Below are positions 7,794 through 16,567 of a stretch of DNA of 64,000 bases, in pieces; within the stretch, counting starts at the first letter, position 1; each line of letters starts with the position of its first letter. The position numbers and the translations under genes were made by a program. This DNA is from Nakamurella leprariae (GTDB lineage Bacteria > Actinomycetota > Actinomycetes > Mycobacteriales > Nakamurellaceae): assembly GCF_016918035.1 (NCBI RefSeq), contig NZ_JAERWK010000008.1, positions 372,001 through 436,000 on the forward strand, written 5' to 3'. The notes beneath the pieces were generated by a model. It had not been told where the DNA came from, did not search any database, and was given only the letters and a program-made list of their open reading frames with translations.

Positions 7794-9641
7794 TCAGCGA
7801 CCCCGACGGTGCCGACCGCCCCCCGATGACGGCGGCGGCTCGGCCGCCGGGGTTCCAGCAGTGGCGCCGCGGGTCCGCAGGTGGCGGGGTCCGGCGGCGT
7901 GCGCGGGCAGGTGGCCGGGTTCGGCGGGTGGGGCGAACCGGCGGTCGACCGGGTCGCTCAGCGCGATCGGCCCAGAGGGCTCACCGGTCGTCAGCGGGAC
8001 CACCCGGTCCACCGACATCGACTCGGGCACTTGACATCCGGTGACCGGGTCGCCGGTGACCACCGCGGACGGCGGGCCCACCGTCTCGACGGGCGCCGCC
8101 ACCGTGGGTATCGGCGGCGCCGACCGCATCGGCTCCGTCACCGGTTCCGTCATGGTCCAGGCCGGCGCCGCGAACGGAGCGGGTGCGGCGCCCGCGGCGA
8201 CGGGCACCGGCATCGCACCCGCGTGGCGCGCCGCCGGGACCGCCGATGCGGCCAGCGCAACGACCGGGACCGGGGTGACGGGGACCGGGCTGAGCGGGAC
8301 CGGGCTGAGCGGGACCGGACCCGCGGGACCGGCCACGCTGACCACCGGCACACCCGTCGCCGGGGCCGGCTCGGTCTGGTTGCTGCGCCGGGCGGGACTG
8401 GACCAGATGCCGGACGACCGCGCCACCAGCGCATCGCCGAGGGCACGCAGGCAGAGGGTGGCGTCGAGCACCCGCACCGCCGGGAACACGAGGCCAAGCA
8501 GCAGCATCCTGGGCTTGCGCAGCACCACGGCGGCGAAGGCGGTCAGCAGCACGTCCGGGAACACGACACCGAGCAACAGGTCGTGCGGCGCCAGCCAGTC
8601 GGCCATCCGCGCGGTCCACACCGTGGACGCGGTGGGCTCCAGCGAGCCGATGGTGGTGATCACCAGCAGCGGGACCAACAGGACCCAGAGCAGGCTCGCT
8701 CCGATGAGCTCGAGCGTGTACACGATCGTCGACGCCCAGAACACGGTGGGGCGCGGTCGATGTCGTCTCAGCGTCTGCCAGTGGCCGAGGATCCACCGGC
8801 GGGTCTGCTTGGTGTAGTCGCGAAAGCTGTCGGGGTCCTGGGTGTGGGCGATGGCGGCGCTCGGATGGAACTCGATGCGGCCGAGGCGACGGGCGTGCAC
8901 CTCGAAGGTCATGTTGAAGTCCTCGATGACCAACCCCGGGGCGGCGATGTCGATGGACGGCAGCACCCGAGCCCGGTACATGGAGGCGAAGCCGGGGACG
9001 ATGGCCACCGCGTTGGCCCAGCGCGCCGCCTGGCCGTACTTGAACAGCAACTGCACGATCAGGTAGAGGCGCTCGCGGTAGGCCACCAGCAGGCGCCCTG
9101 ACCGGGTCGCGGGCGCCGGGTCGGTGATGCTCTTGGCCCGGCCGGCCACGGCCACGACACCGGGGTCGTCGAAGAGCGGCAGTCCGGTCGCCAGGTAGTC
9201 CGGGGCGAGGTGGGTGTCGGCGTCCAGCAGCATCACCACCTCGAACGTGCGGTCGAGCGCGAAGTGCTCGATGCCGGCGGCCAGCGCTCCGGCCTTGCCG
9301 CGGTTGGGCGACAAGGACAGCACCTGGGCACCCGCCGCCCGCGCGATCTCCGCGGTCCGGTCGCTGGAGCCGTCGCTGATGACGTGGATGTGGTGGACCG
9401 GGACGAGGGTCGCGGCCGCGGCGATCGTCCCCGCGATGACCAGTTCCTCGTCGTGGGCGGCGACCAGGACGGCGACGTCGGCGGGCTGCAGCGCGGATCC
9501 GTCGGGACCGACCCGGCCACGACGCCCCGCACCGGCCGGCCCGGTCCGGCCGATCCGCTCGGCCACCAGCCGACCCAGACCCACCAACGACCACACCACG
9601 GTGCTCACGCCGACGACGACGATCAGCATGAACCAAGACAC
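7794..9641 (-). CDS. Family 2 processive glycosyltransferase, poly-GlcNAc/hyaluronan-synthase-like
   Basis: The 615-aa product starts with a membrane segment, then a GT-A domain with VLVAAHDEE, DGSSDRT (about 90-95), the metal-binding DAD (140-142), ED (240-241) and the processive-synthase motif QTRRW (279-283). Three further membrane segments lie at about 300-400. This matches IcaA/PgaC- or HasA-type enzymes that polymerise and extrude a beta-linked polysaccharide. The last ~190 residues are Pro/Ala/Val-rich with repeated PLSPV units and a basic end (GGGRHRRGR), unlike the usual family length of about 420. The GTG start has GGAG 7 nt upstream. It is divergent from the sugar-dehydrogenase/deacetylase operon, suggesting one polysaccharide pathway. 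Confidence 0.88.
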   Translation of the reverse strand: MSWFMLIVVVGVSTVVWSLVGLGRLVAERIGRTGPAGAGRRGRVGPDGSALQPADVAVLVAAHDEELVIAGTIAAAATLVPVHHIHVISDGSSDRTAEIARAAGAQVLSLSPNRGKAGALAAGIEHFALDRTFEVVMLLDADTHLAPDYLATGLPLFDDPGVVAVAGRAKSITDPAPATRSGRLLVAYRERLYLIVQLLFKYGQAARWANAVAIVPGFASMYRARVLPSIDIAAPGLVIEDFNMTFEVHARRLGRIEFHPSAAIAHTQDPDSFRDYTKQTRRWILGHWQTLRRHRPRPTVFWASTIVYTLELIGASLLWVLLVPLLVITTIGSLEPTASTVWTARMADWLAPHDLLLGVVFPDVLLTAFAAVVLRKPRMLLLGLVFPAVRVLDATLCLRALGDALVARSSGIWSSPARRSNQTEPAPATGVPVVSVAGPAGPVPLSPVPLSPVPVTPVPVVALAASAVPAARHAGAMPVPVAAGAAPAPFAAPAWTMTEPVTEPMRSAPPIPTVAAPVETVGPPSAVVTGDPVTGCQVPESMSVDRVVPLTTGEPSGPIALSDPVDRRFAPPAEPGHLPAHAAGPRHLRTRGATAGTPAAEPPPSSGGGRHRRGR

Positions 9642-9851
9642 CGGCAGACTCCACGTGTGCGCGCGTCACCACCGCGCCGGCACGCCACGGCCGTCGGGCC
9701 GGTCGCCCCGGTGCAGGGGACAGATATTCCGGCCGCACCCCGATGAAGGGTCGGCCCGGGCATTCGAAGGAATGATCGACTGGCGAAAGGACGGACCACC
9801 CGCGAGGCGGGACGGACCGGTCGCTTGAACGGACAACGGGCGACGATCCGG

Positions 9852-9879
9852 ATACTAGCGACCGCGGCGCACACGGCAA
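9852..9879 (-). promoter_or_regulatory. Promoter-like sequence for the GT2 gene
   Basis: On the minus strand, TTGCCG (9879-9874) is followed after 16 nt by TAGTAT (9857-9852), close to the SigA consensus. Transcription would run toward the glycosyltransferase gene with a leader of about 200 nt. Confidence 0.5.
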
Positions 9880-10033
9880 GGAAATCTTGCGGAAATCCGC
9901 CGAACCGCCCGTGGATCACCCCGCCGGTCACGATCCGTTGCGTCTGGGCCGCGGATCGGTCACGCTGCGAACACGGCGGACGGTGACCGATTCCTCCCAA
10001 GATCACCCGCTTCGGCGCGTCCGATTCGACCCA

Positions 10034-10062
10034 TTGACGATGTCCGCAACGCTGTGTAGAAC
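10034..10062 (+). promoter_or_regulatory. Promoter-like sequence for the dehydrogenase-deacetylase operon
   Basis: TTGACG (10034-10039), a 17-nt spacer and TAGAAC (10057-10062) form a good SigA-type promoter facing the nucleotide-sugar dehydrogenase gene about 175 nt downstream. Confidence 0.6.
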
Positions 10063-10237
10063 ATCGACCCGTACGTCGTTCCTCGTTCGGGTGACCGCAC
10101 CCCGTGTTGGTGTCGGTCTCGCCGCTCCGCGCACCGGACGGAGCCTGATGCCCTTCAAGGTGACGCTCGGCGTGCGCCCCAACCCTCAGCGTGTCAATTG
10201 ATGATCCCGGCCGCCCGGTCGGTCCGAACAACGGAGT

Positions 10238-11671
10238 ATGTCGATGGCGGCACCTCTGAGCACCGTGCCCATGAACGATCCCGACCCTTTCGGCAATGAG
10301 CCGGAGCGATTCCGCACCGACGCAGAGCGCTTCACCCGAGCACCTTTGCTCGTGCCGGTCGAAACAATTCACGACGATCCGGCCGACGTGGTCGTCGACC
10401 TGCCGACCCCCGCCTTCGACGTCGACGTCGCCATCGTCGGGCTCGGCTACGTGGGTCTGCCGACCGCCCTGGCCTTCCACTCCGCGGGCGCGCGTGTGGC
10501 CGGCCTTGATGTCTCGCTGTCGCGGTTGCAGGTCATCAGAGAGGGCCACCCCGACCTGATGCCGGACGACACCGAGCGACTGCAGGACGCGCTGGTCGAC
10601 CCGGACTTCACGGTGACAGCGGACGTCGCGGTCCTGTCCCGGGCGGCCGCGGTGATCATCTGCGTCCCCACACCGCTCGACGACCACCTCGTGCCCGCGC
10701 TGGGCATCCTGCAGTCCGCCTGCGACACCGTCGTCGCCGCAGCCACTCCCGGCCAGGTCATCGTCCTGACCTCCACCACCTACGTCGGCTGCACCCGCGA
10801 GATGCTGGTGGAGCCGCTGGCCCGACGCGGGCTCACCGCCGGCCGCGACGTGTCCGTGGCGTTCTCCCCCGAGCGGATCGACCCGGGCAACGACCGCGGT
10901 CCGCACGAGGACGTCCCCCGGGTTGTCGGAGGGGTCACCCCGGAGTGCGGGCGGCGGGCCGCGACGGTGCTGCACACCTACGCCAAGCAGGTGCACCTGG
11001 TCGACGACCCGGGCGCCGCGGAGATGACCAAGCTCCTGGAGAACACGTTCCGCGCCGTCAACATCGCGTTGGCCAACGAGTTCGCCGACATCGCCCGCCA
11101 GCTCGGCATCGACGTGATGGGCGTGATCCAGGCCGCGGCGACCAAGCCCTACGGGTTCATGCCGTTCTACCCTGGCCCCGGGGTCGGCGGGCACTGCATC
11201 CCCTGCGACCCGCAGTACCTGCTGTGGCAGTTGCGGCGGGAACGCATCGCCTCGCCGGTGATCGAACAGGCGATGACGGGCATCGCGCTGCGGCCGCGCC
11301 GTGTGGTGCAACGGGTTCGGGACGCCCTGTCCGAGCGCGGGCGTGGCCTGGCCGGCGCTCGGGTGCTGGTCGTCGGGGTGGCCTACAAGCCGAACGTCGA
11401 GGACCTGCGGGAATCCCCCGCCCTGGAGATCCTGGCCGAACTGCGCCGGGCCGGTGCGATCGCGTCCTACGCGGACCCGTACTTCGCCACGGTCACCCTG
11501 GAGGACGGTTCGGTGCTGACCGGGCTCGACGACCCGGCCGCGTCCGCGCCCGATCTGATCCTGGTGCACACCCGCCACCGCCGCCAGGACCTGGACTGGC
11601 TGGCCGGCCATCCGCTCGTGCTCGACGCCACCTTCCGCCTCACCGACCTTCCGGACCGGGTGACCCTGTGA
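10238..11671 (+). CDS. Nucleotide-sugar dehydrogenase (UDP-glucose/UDP-ManNAc 6-dehydrogenase family)
   Basis: It oxidises a UDP-sugar to the uronic acid with NAD+. The 477-aa product has a Rossmann motif GLGYVGLP (68-75), the central dimerisation region and the catalytic cysteine in GGHCIPCDP (Cys320). A C-terminal UDP-binding domain with VGVAYKPNVEDLRESP follows. The GHCIPCDP pattern is shared with WecC/TviB-type as well as Ugd-type enzymes, so the exact sugar is not resolved. The first 60 residues are an unusual non-conserved extension. ATG 10238 is only 1 nt from ACGGAG, so ATG 10244 (7 nt away) may be the true start. It overlaps the deacetylase gene (GTGA). Confidence 0.88.
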   Translation: MSMAAPLSTVPMNDPDPFGNEPERFRTDAERFTRAPLLVPVETIHDDPADVVVDLPTPAFDVDVAIVGLGYVGLPTALAFHSAGARVAGLDVSLSRLQVIREGHPDLMPDDTERLQDALVDPDFTVTADVAVLSRAAAVIICVPTPLDDHLVPALGILQSACDTVVAAATPGQVIVLTSTTYVGCTREMLVEPLARRGLTAGRDVSVAFSPERIDPGNDRGPHEDVPRVVGGVTPECGRRAATVLHTYAKQVHLVDDPGAAEMTKLLENTFRAVNIALANEFADIARQLGIDVMGVIQAAATKPYGFMPFYPGPGVGGHCIPCDPQYLLWQLRRERIASPVIEQAMTGIALRPRRVVQRVRDALSERGRGLAGARVLVVGVAYKPNVEDLRESPALEILAELRRAGAIASYADPYFATVTLEDGSVLTGLDDPAASAPDLILVHTRHRRQDLDWLAGHPLVLDATFRLTDLPDRVTL

Positions 11672-13359
11672 CGCATGGACTCTCGCGGCCACTCGCCGCT
11701 CGGAACGACTCCGCCGGACGGATCCGCACGCGCCGCCGGTGGTCGCGGCTGCTGGGCGCGCTGCTGGCCCTCACCGTGGCCGTCGGCACGACCGTGCTGG
11801 TCGCCGCACCGGCCCAGGGCGCCCCGGCACCGCGGGCGGCCACGGCCACGGCCACGGCCAAGGCCAAGGCCAAGGCCGCCGCGGTCGAGAAGACGATCGT
11901 GTCGTTGACCTTCGACGACGGCAACGCCAACCAGATGGACGCCGCATCCATGCTGCAGACCTACGGCATGCGCGGCACGTTCTACGTCAATTCCGGATAC
12001 GTCGGATCCAGCGGCTATCTGAGCCTGGCCAACCTGCAGGCCCTCAAGGCGGCCGGGCACGAGATCGGCGGGCACACCGTCAGCCACTACGACCTGACCC
12101 AGCTCTCCACCGACGAGGCCAAGCGGCAGGTCTGCAACGACCGGGTCAACTTCGAGCAGTGGGGCCTGCCGGTCGCCAGCTTCGCCTATCCGTTCGCCTC
12201 GTCCAACACCGCGGTCGAGAACATCGCCCGGGACTGCGGGTACAACAGCGCGCGCGGGCTGGGCGACATCAGGTCGCCGGCGAGTTGCGCGAACTGCCCG
12301 GTGGCCGAGACCATCCCGCCGCCGTACCTGTGGTTCACCCGGGCCCCGGACCAGGTGGAGCGGAACTGGACGGTGGCCCAGCTGCAGCAACAGGTGACGC
12401 AGGCCGAGAGCAAGGGCGGGTGGGTGCAACTCACCTTCCACCAGATCTGCACCGGCGGGCTCGCCAAGTGCCCCGACCCGGCGTTCGGCCCGACGAAGCT
12501 GGCGACCTTCCTGGCCTGGCTGCAGAAGCGCGCGGCCACCAAGGGCACCGTGGTCAAGACGGTCGGCCAGGTCATCGGCGGCGCCACCAAGCCGGCCGTC
12601 CCCGGCTCGCCGACCAACCCCGGCGGCAGTGCCACGGTGCAGAACCCGGGCCTGGAGACGTTCAACGCCAGCACCGGCCTGCCCGACTGCTTCATGGCCG
12701 GCGGGTACGGCAGCAACACCTCGACCTTCGCGACCACCACCGATGCCCACGGCGGCAGCACCGCGGTGAAGGTGACCGTGGCCAACTACGTCGACGGTGA
12801 CGCCAAGCTGCTGCCCAACCTGGACCTGGGCACGTGCGCCCCGGCCGCCACGGCGGGCACGTCCTACACGTTGGGCCAGTGGTACAAGTCGAGTGCGGTC
12901 ACCCAGTTCGCCCTGTACTACCGCAACGCGTCCGGCACCTGGGTCTACTGGACCTCGAGCCCGTGGTTCGCGGCCGCGACGGCGTGGACCCAGGCGACCT
13001 GGACCACCCCGCCGGTCCCGACCGGCGCGACCGGGATCAGCTTCGGACTCAACATCTTCAGCAACGGCACGCTGACCGTGGACGACTTCGCGATGGCCCC
13101 GGCGGCCTCCGCGGCGGCCGCCCAGCTGAACGCCAGCAGCGCCAAGGCGGCGACCGTGGCCCCGGCTCCCTCGGCCAAGGCTCCGGCACCCTCGGGTCCG
13201 CGGAAGCTGGTCGAGGACGCCGGTGAGGGCGAGCAGGCCCCAGTGGTCGAGCAGTACCGCAAGGGCGCTGCGGTCACCGAGTCCAACCTGGTGCCCGGCC
13301 CGCAGATCGTCGCCCCCGGTGACCAGTTCGTGGTCGCCCAGGAACCGAGCCGCGGCTGA
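11668..13359 (+). CDS. Secreted polysaccharide deacetylase (NodB/CE4) with C-terminal carbohydrate-binding-like domain
   Basis: The 563-aa product has a signal peptide (basic start, hydrophobic core about 28-47, AAPAQGA cleavage region). An Ala/Lys low-complexity linker precedes the NodB domain with TFDDG (81-85; metal/catalytic Asp83-Asp84) and HTVSH (136-140). At about 325-470 there is a beta-rich module (NPGLETFNASTGLPDCF onward, ending LTVDDFAM) resembling a carbohydrate-binding fold, then an Ala/Pro tail. CE4 enzymes remove N-acetyl or O-acetyl groups from GlcNAc polymers. With the GT2 synthase next door it likely matures the exported polymer. The start overlaps the dehydrogenase stop (GTGA). 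Confidence 0.9.
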   Translation: MTHGLSRPLAARNDSAGRIRTRRRWSRLLGALLALTVAVGTTVLVAAPAQGAPAPRAATATATAKAKAKAAAVEKTIVSLTFDDGNANQMDAASMLQTYGMRGTFYVNSGYVGSSGYLSLANLQALKAAGHEIGGHTVSHYDLTQLSTDEAKRQVCNDRVNFEQWGLPVASFAYPFASSNTAVENIARDCGYNSARGLGDIRSPASCANCPVAETIPPPYLWFTRAPDQVERNWTVAQLQQQVTQAESKGGWVQLTFHQICTGGLAKCPDPAFGPTKLATFLAWLQKRAATKGTVVKTVGQVIGGATKPAVPGSPTNPGGSATVQNPGLETFNASTGLPDCFMAGGYGSNTSTFATTTDAHGGSTAVKVTVANYVDGDAKLLPNLDLGTCAPAATAGTSYTLGQWYKSSAVTQFALYYRNASGTWVYWTSSPWFAAATAWTQATWTTPPVPTGATGISFGLNIFSNGTLTVDDFAMAPAASAAAAQLNASSAKAATVAPAPSAKAPAPSGPRKLVEDAGEGEQAPVVEQYRKGAAVTESNLVPGPQIVAPGDQFVVAQEPSRG

Positions 13360-13377
13360 CCGGCGATCCATCCAGTC

Positions 13378-13417
13378 CCGCCCGCGCCCGGCGGCAGTGA
13401 CCACCGGGCGCGGGCGG
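13378..13417 (+). terminator. Terminator-like hairpin after the deacetylase gene
   Basis: A 14-bp perfect inverted repeat (CCGCCCGCGCCCGG at 13378-13391, its complement at 13404-13417) with a 12-nt loop lies 18 bp after the deacetylase stop. No T-run follows, as is common for actinobacterial terminators. Confidence 0.65.
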
Positions 13418-13466
13418 ACCTGCTTCCCGAACCGTCCAGAGCGTTCCTCAGACTTGGAGTTCCACG

Positions 13467-14486
13467 ATGCGTTCAGTGGTGACCGGCGGGGCCGGATTCA
13501 TCGGATCCCATCTCGTCGAGTACCTGCTCGACCGGGGCGACAGCGTCGTCGTCCTGGACAACCTGTCCACCGGCCGGATCGACAACCTCGACGGGATGCG
13601 GGACGACCCGCGCCTGACCTTCGTCGAGGGCGACATCCGGGACCGCGCCACGGTCGACGGCGTCGTGGACGGCGCCGACCGGGTGTTCCACCTGGCCGCC
13701 GCCGTCGGGGTCCACGTCATCGTCGACCACCCGCTGGAGAGCCTGCGCACCAACATCCACGGCACCGAGGTGGTGCTGGACGCCACTCTGGCCGCCGGCG
13801 CCTCGCTGCTGCTGGCCTCGACCAGCGAGGTGTACGGCAAGAACACCGCCGATCGGCTCGGCGAGGACGCCGACCGCATCCTGGGTTCGCCACTGAAGTC
13901 CCGCTGGACCTACGCCGCGGCCAAGGGCATCGACGAGGCGTTCGCGCACGCCTACTGGCAGCAGTTCGGGTTGCAGGTGGCCATCGTCCGACTGTTCAAC
14001 ACGGTCGGGCCCCGGCAGACCGGGCGGTACGGCATGGTGGTGCCCCGGCTGGTCGGGCAGGCCCTGCGCGGCGAACCGCTCACCGTGCACGGTGACGGTC
14101 TGCAGACCCGCTGCTTCTCCTTCGTCCGCGACGTGGTGCCGGCGCTGGTCGCCATCGCCGAGCACCCGCAGGCCCGGGGCGGGGCCTACAACCTGGGCGG
14201 TTCGTTCGAGGTGTCGATCGGGGCCCTGGCCGCCCGCGTCGTGGAGCTGCTCGACAGCGAGAGCGAGATCGTGCTGGTGCCGTACGAGCAGGCCTACGGA
14301 CCGGGGTACGAGGACATGCGCCGGCGGGTGCCGGACAACCGGGCGGCCAAGTCCCTCGTCGGGTTCGACCCGGCCACCACCCTCGACCAGATCATCCTGG
14401 CGGTGGCCGGTCAGGCCCGGCACGACCGGGCCGGCGCCGGGGCCGGGGCCGGCGCGAGCACGGCCGGAGCGGCGGTCCGGGGGTGA
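13467..14486 (+). CDS. NAD-dependent epimerase/dehydratase, UDP-glucose 4-epimerase-like
   Basis: This extended short-chain dehydrogenase probably interconverts or modifies a nucleotide sugar. The 339-aa product has the NAD motif GGAGFIGSH (7-15), STSEVYG near 118-124 and the catalytic YxxxK as YAAAK (149-153). The C-terminal half carries substrate-domain phrases such as RLFNTVGPRQTGRYGMVVPR and FVRDVVPALVAI. An Ala/Gly tail ends the protein. ATG is preceded by GGAG. It overlaps the next gene (GTGA), forming an epimerase-GH18-lipoprotein operon after the terminator hairpin. The substrate is inferred from neighbours only. Confidence 0.88.
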   Translation: MRSVVTGGAGFIGSHLVEYLLDRGDSVVVLDNLSTGRIDNLDGMRDDPRLTFVEGDIRDRATVDGVVDGADRVFHLAAAVGVHVIVDHPLESLRTNIHGTEVVLDATLAAGASLLLASTSEVYGKNTADRLGEDADRILGSPLKSRWTYAAAKGIDEAFAHAYWQQFGLQVAIVRLFNTVGPRQTGRYGMVVPRLVGQALRGEPLTVHGDGLQTRCFSFVRDVVPALVAIAEHPQARGGAYNLGGSFEVSIGALAARVVELLDSESEIVLVPYEQAYGPGYEDMRRRVPDNRAAKSLVGFDPATTLDQIILAVAGQARHDRAGAGAGAGASTAGAAVRG

Positions 14487-15742
14487 CCTCCGGGACGAAC
14501 GCCAGGACCGTCCCGCCCCGGCCGGGCACCGCGCCGGTCCCGCCCGAGTCGAACCTGCCGCGGGCACCCGTCGCGCCGGTGCCCCAGGACTGGTCTCCCG
14601 GCGGCACCGGGGCGCTCACCGACGGAGCGGGTCCCCGCGGGGCCGACCGCGACGGTGGCCGGTCCTCGCGGCGGCCGAGCCGCTGGATCGCCTGGCTGCT
14701 GGCGCTGGCGCTCGCGCTCATCGCCGGCTGGTGGGCGCACGGCCTGTTGGCCGCCGGACCGGCGGTCGCGACCTCGTGGCGCCCCTATGTGGTCGGCGCC
14801 ATCCCCTACTGGGACCAGGAGTCGGCGCTGCGGTCGATGGAGGCCAACCGGGGCCGGCTCGACGCCGTGTCGCCGTGGTCGTACGAGGTGCTGCCGGACG
14901 GCGCCATCACCCTGCAGCACCAGCTCGACCCGGTCGCCGAACGGGCGGCCGTCGACCGGGCCCGCCGGGCCGGCATGCAGATCGTGCCGTCGGTGGCCAA
15001 CACCACCGACGGGCTGTGGAACGAGCAGACGATCGGGGCGATCCTGGCCGACGATGAGCTGCGGCGGGCCCACGTGCAGTCGCTCGTCGACCTGGCCGTG
15101 ACCGAGGACCTGCACGGCCTGCAGATCGACTACGAGAACCTGCGGCGCAAGGACCAGACCGGCTTCTCGGCGTTCGTCACCGACCTGGGCGCCGCGCTGC
15201 ACGAGGCCGACAAGCAGCTGTTCGTGACCGTGCACGTCAAGGAGACCGACGCCGGGTACGACGAGCGCAACGCGGCCCAGGACTACGCGGTGATCGGCGC
15301 GGTGGCGGACCGGGTGACGCTGATGGCCTACGACTGGCACTGGGAGAGCAGCGAACCCGGCGCCATCGCCCCGTACGACTGGGTGGACCGGGTGGTGCAG
15401 TACGCGGTGGACCGGATCCCGCCGCACAAGCTGCTGCTGGGCATCGGCCTGTTCGGGTACGACTGGCCCGAATCCGGTCCGGCCCGCAACCTGACCTGGG
15501 TGCAGATCGCCGAGCTGGCCGGGCAGGTGGGTGCCGGTGAGTCATGGGACGTGGGGACCCAGTCGCCGTGGTTGACGTACCGGGCCGGCGACGGCTCGAT
15601 GCGGACCGTCTGGTACGAGAACGCGCGGAGCGTGCAGTACAAGTACGACGTCGCGCGACGCTACGACCTGGGCGGGATCGCATGGTGGCGGCTGGGCGGC
15701 GAGGACCCGTCGATCTGGTCGCTGCCCGCCGCTGACCGGTGA
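14483..15742 (+). CDS. Membrane-anchored GH18-like glycoside hydrolase
   Basis: The 419-aa product has a Pro-rich cytoplasmic N-terminus, one membrane segment (about 68-90) and an extracellular GH18 (chitinase/YaaH-like) TIM-barrel domain. The motif at 211-218 reads HGLQIDYE: the acid/base Glu218 and Asp216 are kept, while the first Asp of the DGxDxDxE pattern is His. The phrases LMAYDWHWESSEPGAIAP and GIAWWRLGGEDPSIW match the family's active-site strands. It could trim or anchor the exported polysaccharide. Both ends overlap neighbours by GTGA. Confidence 0.85.
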   Translation: MTSGTNARTVPPRPGTAPVPPESNLPRAPVAPVPQDWSPGGTGALTDGAGPRGADRDGGRSSRRPSRWIAWLLALALALIAGWWAHGLLAAGPAVATSWRPYVVGAIPYWDQESALRSMEANRGRLDAVSPWSYEVLPDGAITLQHQLDPVAERAAVDRARRAGMQIVPSVANTTDGLWNEQTIGAILADDELRRAHVQSLVDLAVTEDLHGLQIDYENLRRKDQTGFSAFVTDLGAALHEADKQLFVTVHVKETDAGYDERNAAQDYAVIGAVADRVTLMAYDWHWESSEPGAIAPYDWVDRVVQYAVDRIPPHKLLLGIGLFGYDWPESGPARNLTWVQIAELAGQVGAGESWDVGTQSPWLTYRAGDGSMRTVWYENARSVQYKYDVARRYDLGGIAWWRLGGEDPSIWSLPAADR

Positions 15743-16509
15743 TGAGCGCCGGGGCGGGGCTCGCGGTGGGGATGGCGGCGTTCGGGCTCCTGCTGGCCGG
15801 CTGCGGCGGCTCGTCCCAGTCGGACGCCGACCCGGGTCCGGGCGTCGTCGAGCGGGAGTACCCGTGGCACACCGACATCGTGGCCACCACGTTCTGGGTC
15901 GGCGAGATCTTCGACCCGGACGCCGAGGACGGCAGCCAGGTGCTGTCGACCTACGACGACCGCTGGATGGAGCACTACGGCGGGTGTGACGGGGTGGTCG
16001 TCGACGGCGACTGCCGGACCGAACCGCGGACGGCGGACCGGGACTTCTTCCCCACCGCGATGACGCCACGGGAGAACCCGTTCTACCTGGACGTGCCGTT
16101 CGACGACCTGAACGACGAGCGGGGATCCGCCTCCCGCGGCGAGGTGGTGCCGTGGGCGGGCGATCCCGGCTGGGCCGAGCTCGTCGACGACCCCGGGGCC
16201 TCGCTCATGAAGAACCGGTGGGTGCAGCTGCGCCGCGGGGACCGGGAGTGCTACGGGCAGGTCCAGGACGCCGGTCCGGGCGAGTACGCCGACACCGCCT
16301 ACGTCTTCGGTGACGAGGATGCGCGGCCGGCCAACGCCCGGTACGGCGGCGCTGGGATGGACGTGAGCCCGGCGCTGAACGGCTGCCTGGAGTTCGCGGA
16401 TCTCGACGGTGACACCGATCGGCTCGACTGGCGGTTCGTGCAGGAGCAGGACGTCCCCGACGGGCCGTGGCGGATCCTCGTCACGACCAGTGGGGTCACC
16501 CGGGAGTGA
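15739..16509 (+). CDS. Secreted lipoprotein of unknown function
   Basis: The 256-aa product has a lipoprotein signal with lipobox LLAGC. The mature part is rich in Asp, Trp and Tyr, with phrases such as WHTDIVATTFWVGEIFDP and NGCLEFADLDGD and four to six cysteines. It looks like a conserved secreted family in actinobacteria, but I do not recognise a named domain. The GTG at 15739 overlaps the GH18 stop; ATG at 15742 is an equally good start. Coupling to the GH18 gene suggests a cell-surface role in the polysaccharide island. Confidence 0.7.
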   Translation: MMSAGAGLAVGMAAFGLLLAGCGGSSQSDADPGPGVVEREYPWHTDIVATTFWVGEIFDPDAEDGSQVLSTYDDRWMEHYGGCDGVVVDGDCRTEPRTADRDFFPTAMTPRENPFYLDVPFDDLNDERGSASRGEVVPWAGDPGWAELVDDPGASLMKNRWVQLRRGDRECYGQVQDAGPGEYADTAYVFGDEDARPANARYGGAGMDVSPALNGCLEFADLDGDTDRLDWRFVQEQDVPDGPWRILVTTSGVTRE

Positions 16510-16567
16510 TCGACGGGCGCGCCGGAAAGCACCGGACATCGATGTCGATCTCGGGCACACTGCCCGG

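Larger units (their letters stand above)
9642..10237 (+). other. 596-bp divergent control region of the polysaccharide island
   Basis: No convincing gene is present. A 104-codon frame at 9887-10201 lacks family features and codon bias and is rejected. The region is lower in G+C than its neighbours and holds one promoter-like sequence for each direction (9852-9879 minus and 10034-10062 plus), leaving long 5' leaders of roughly 200 nt toward the glycosyltransferase and 170 nt toward the dehydrogenase. No known riboswitch was recognised. Confidence 0.6.

Noticed and set aside
9887-10201. 104-codon open frame in the divergent polysaccharide control region
   Set aside because: Basic, low-similarity product, no ribosome binding site, codon bias unlike neighbours, and it would span the promoter at 10034-10062.
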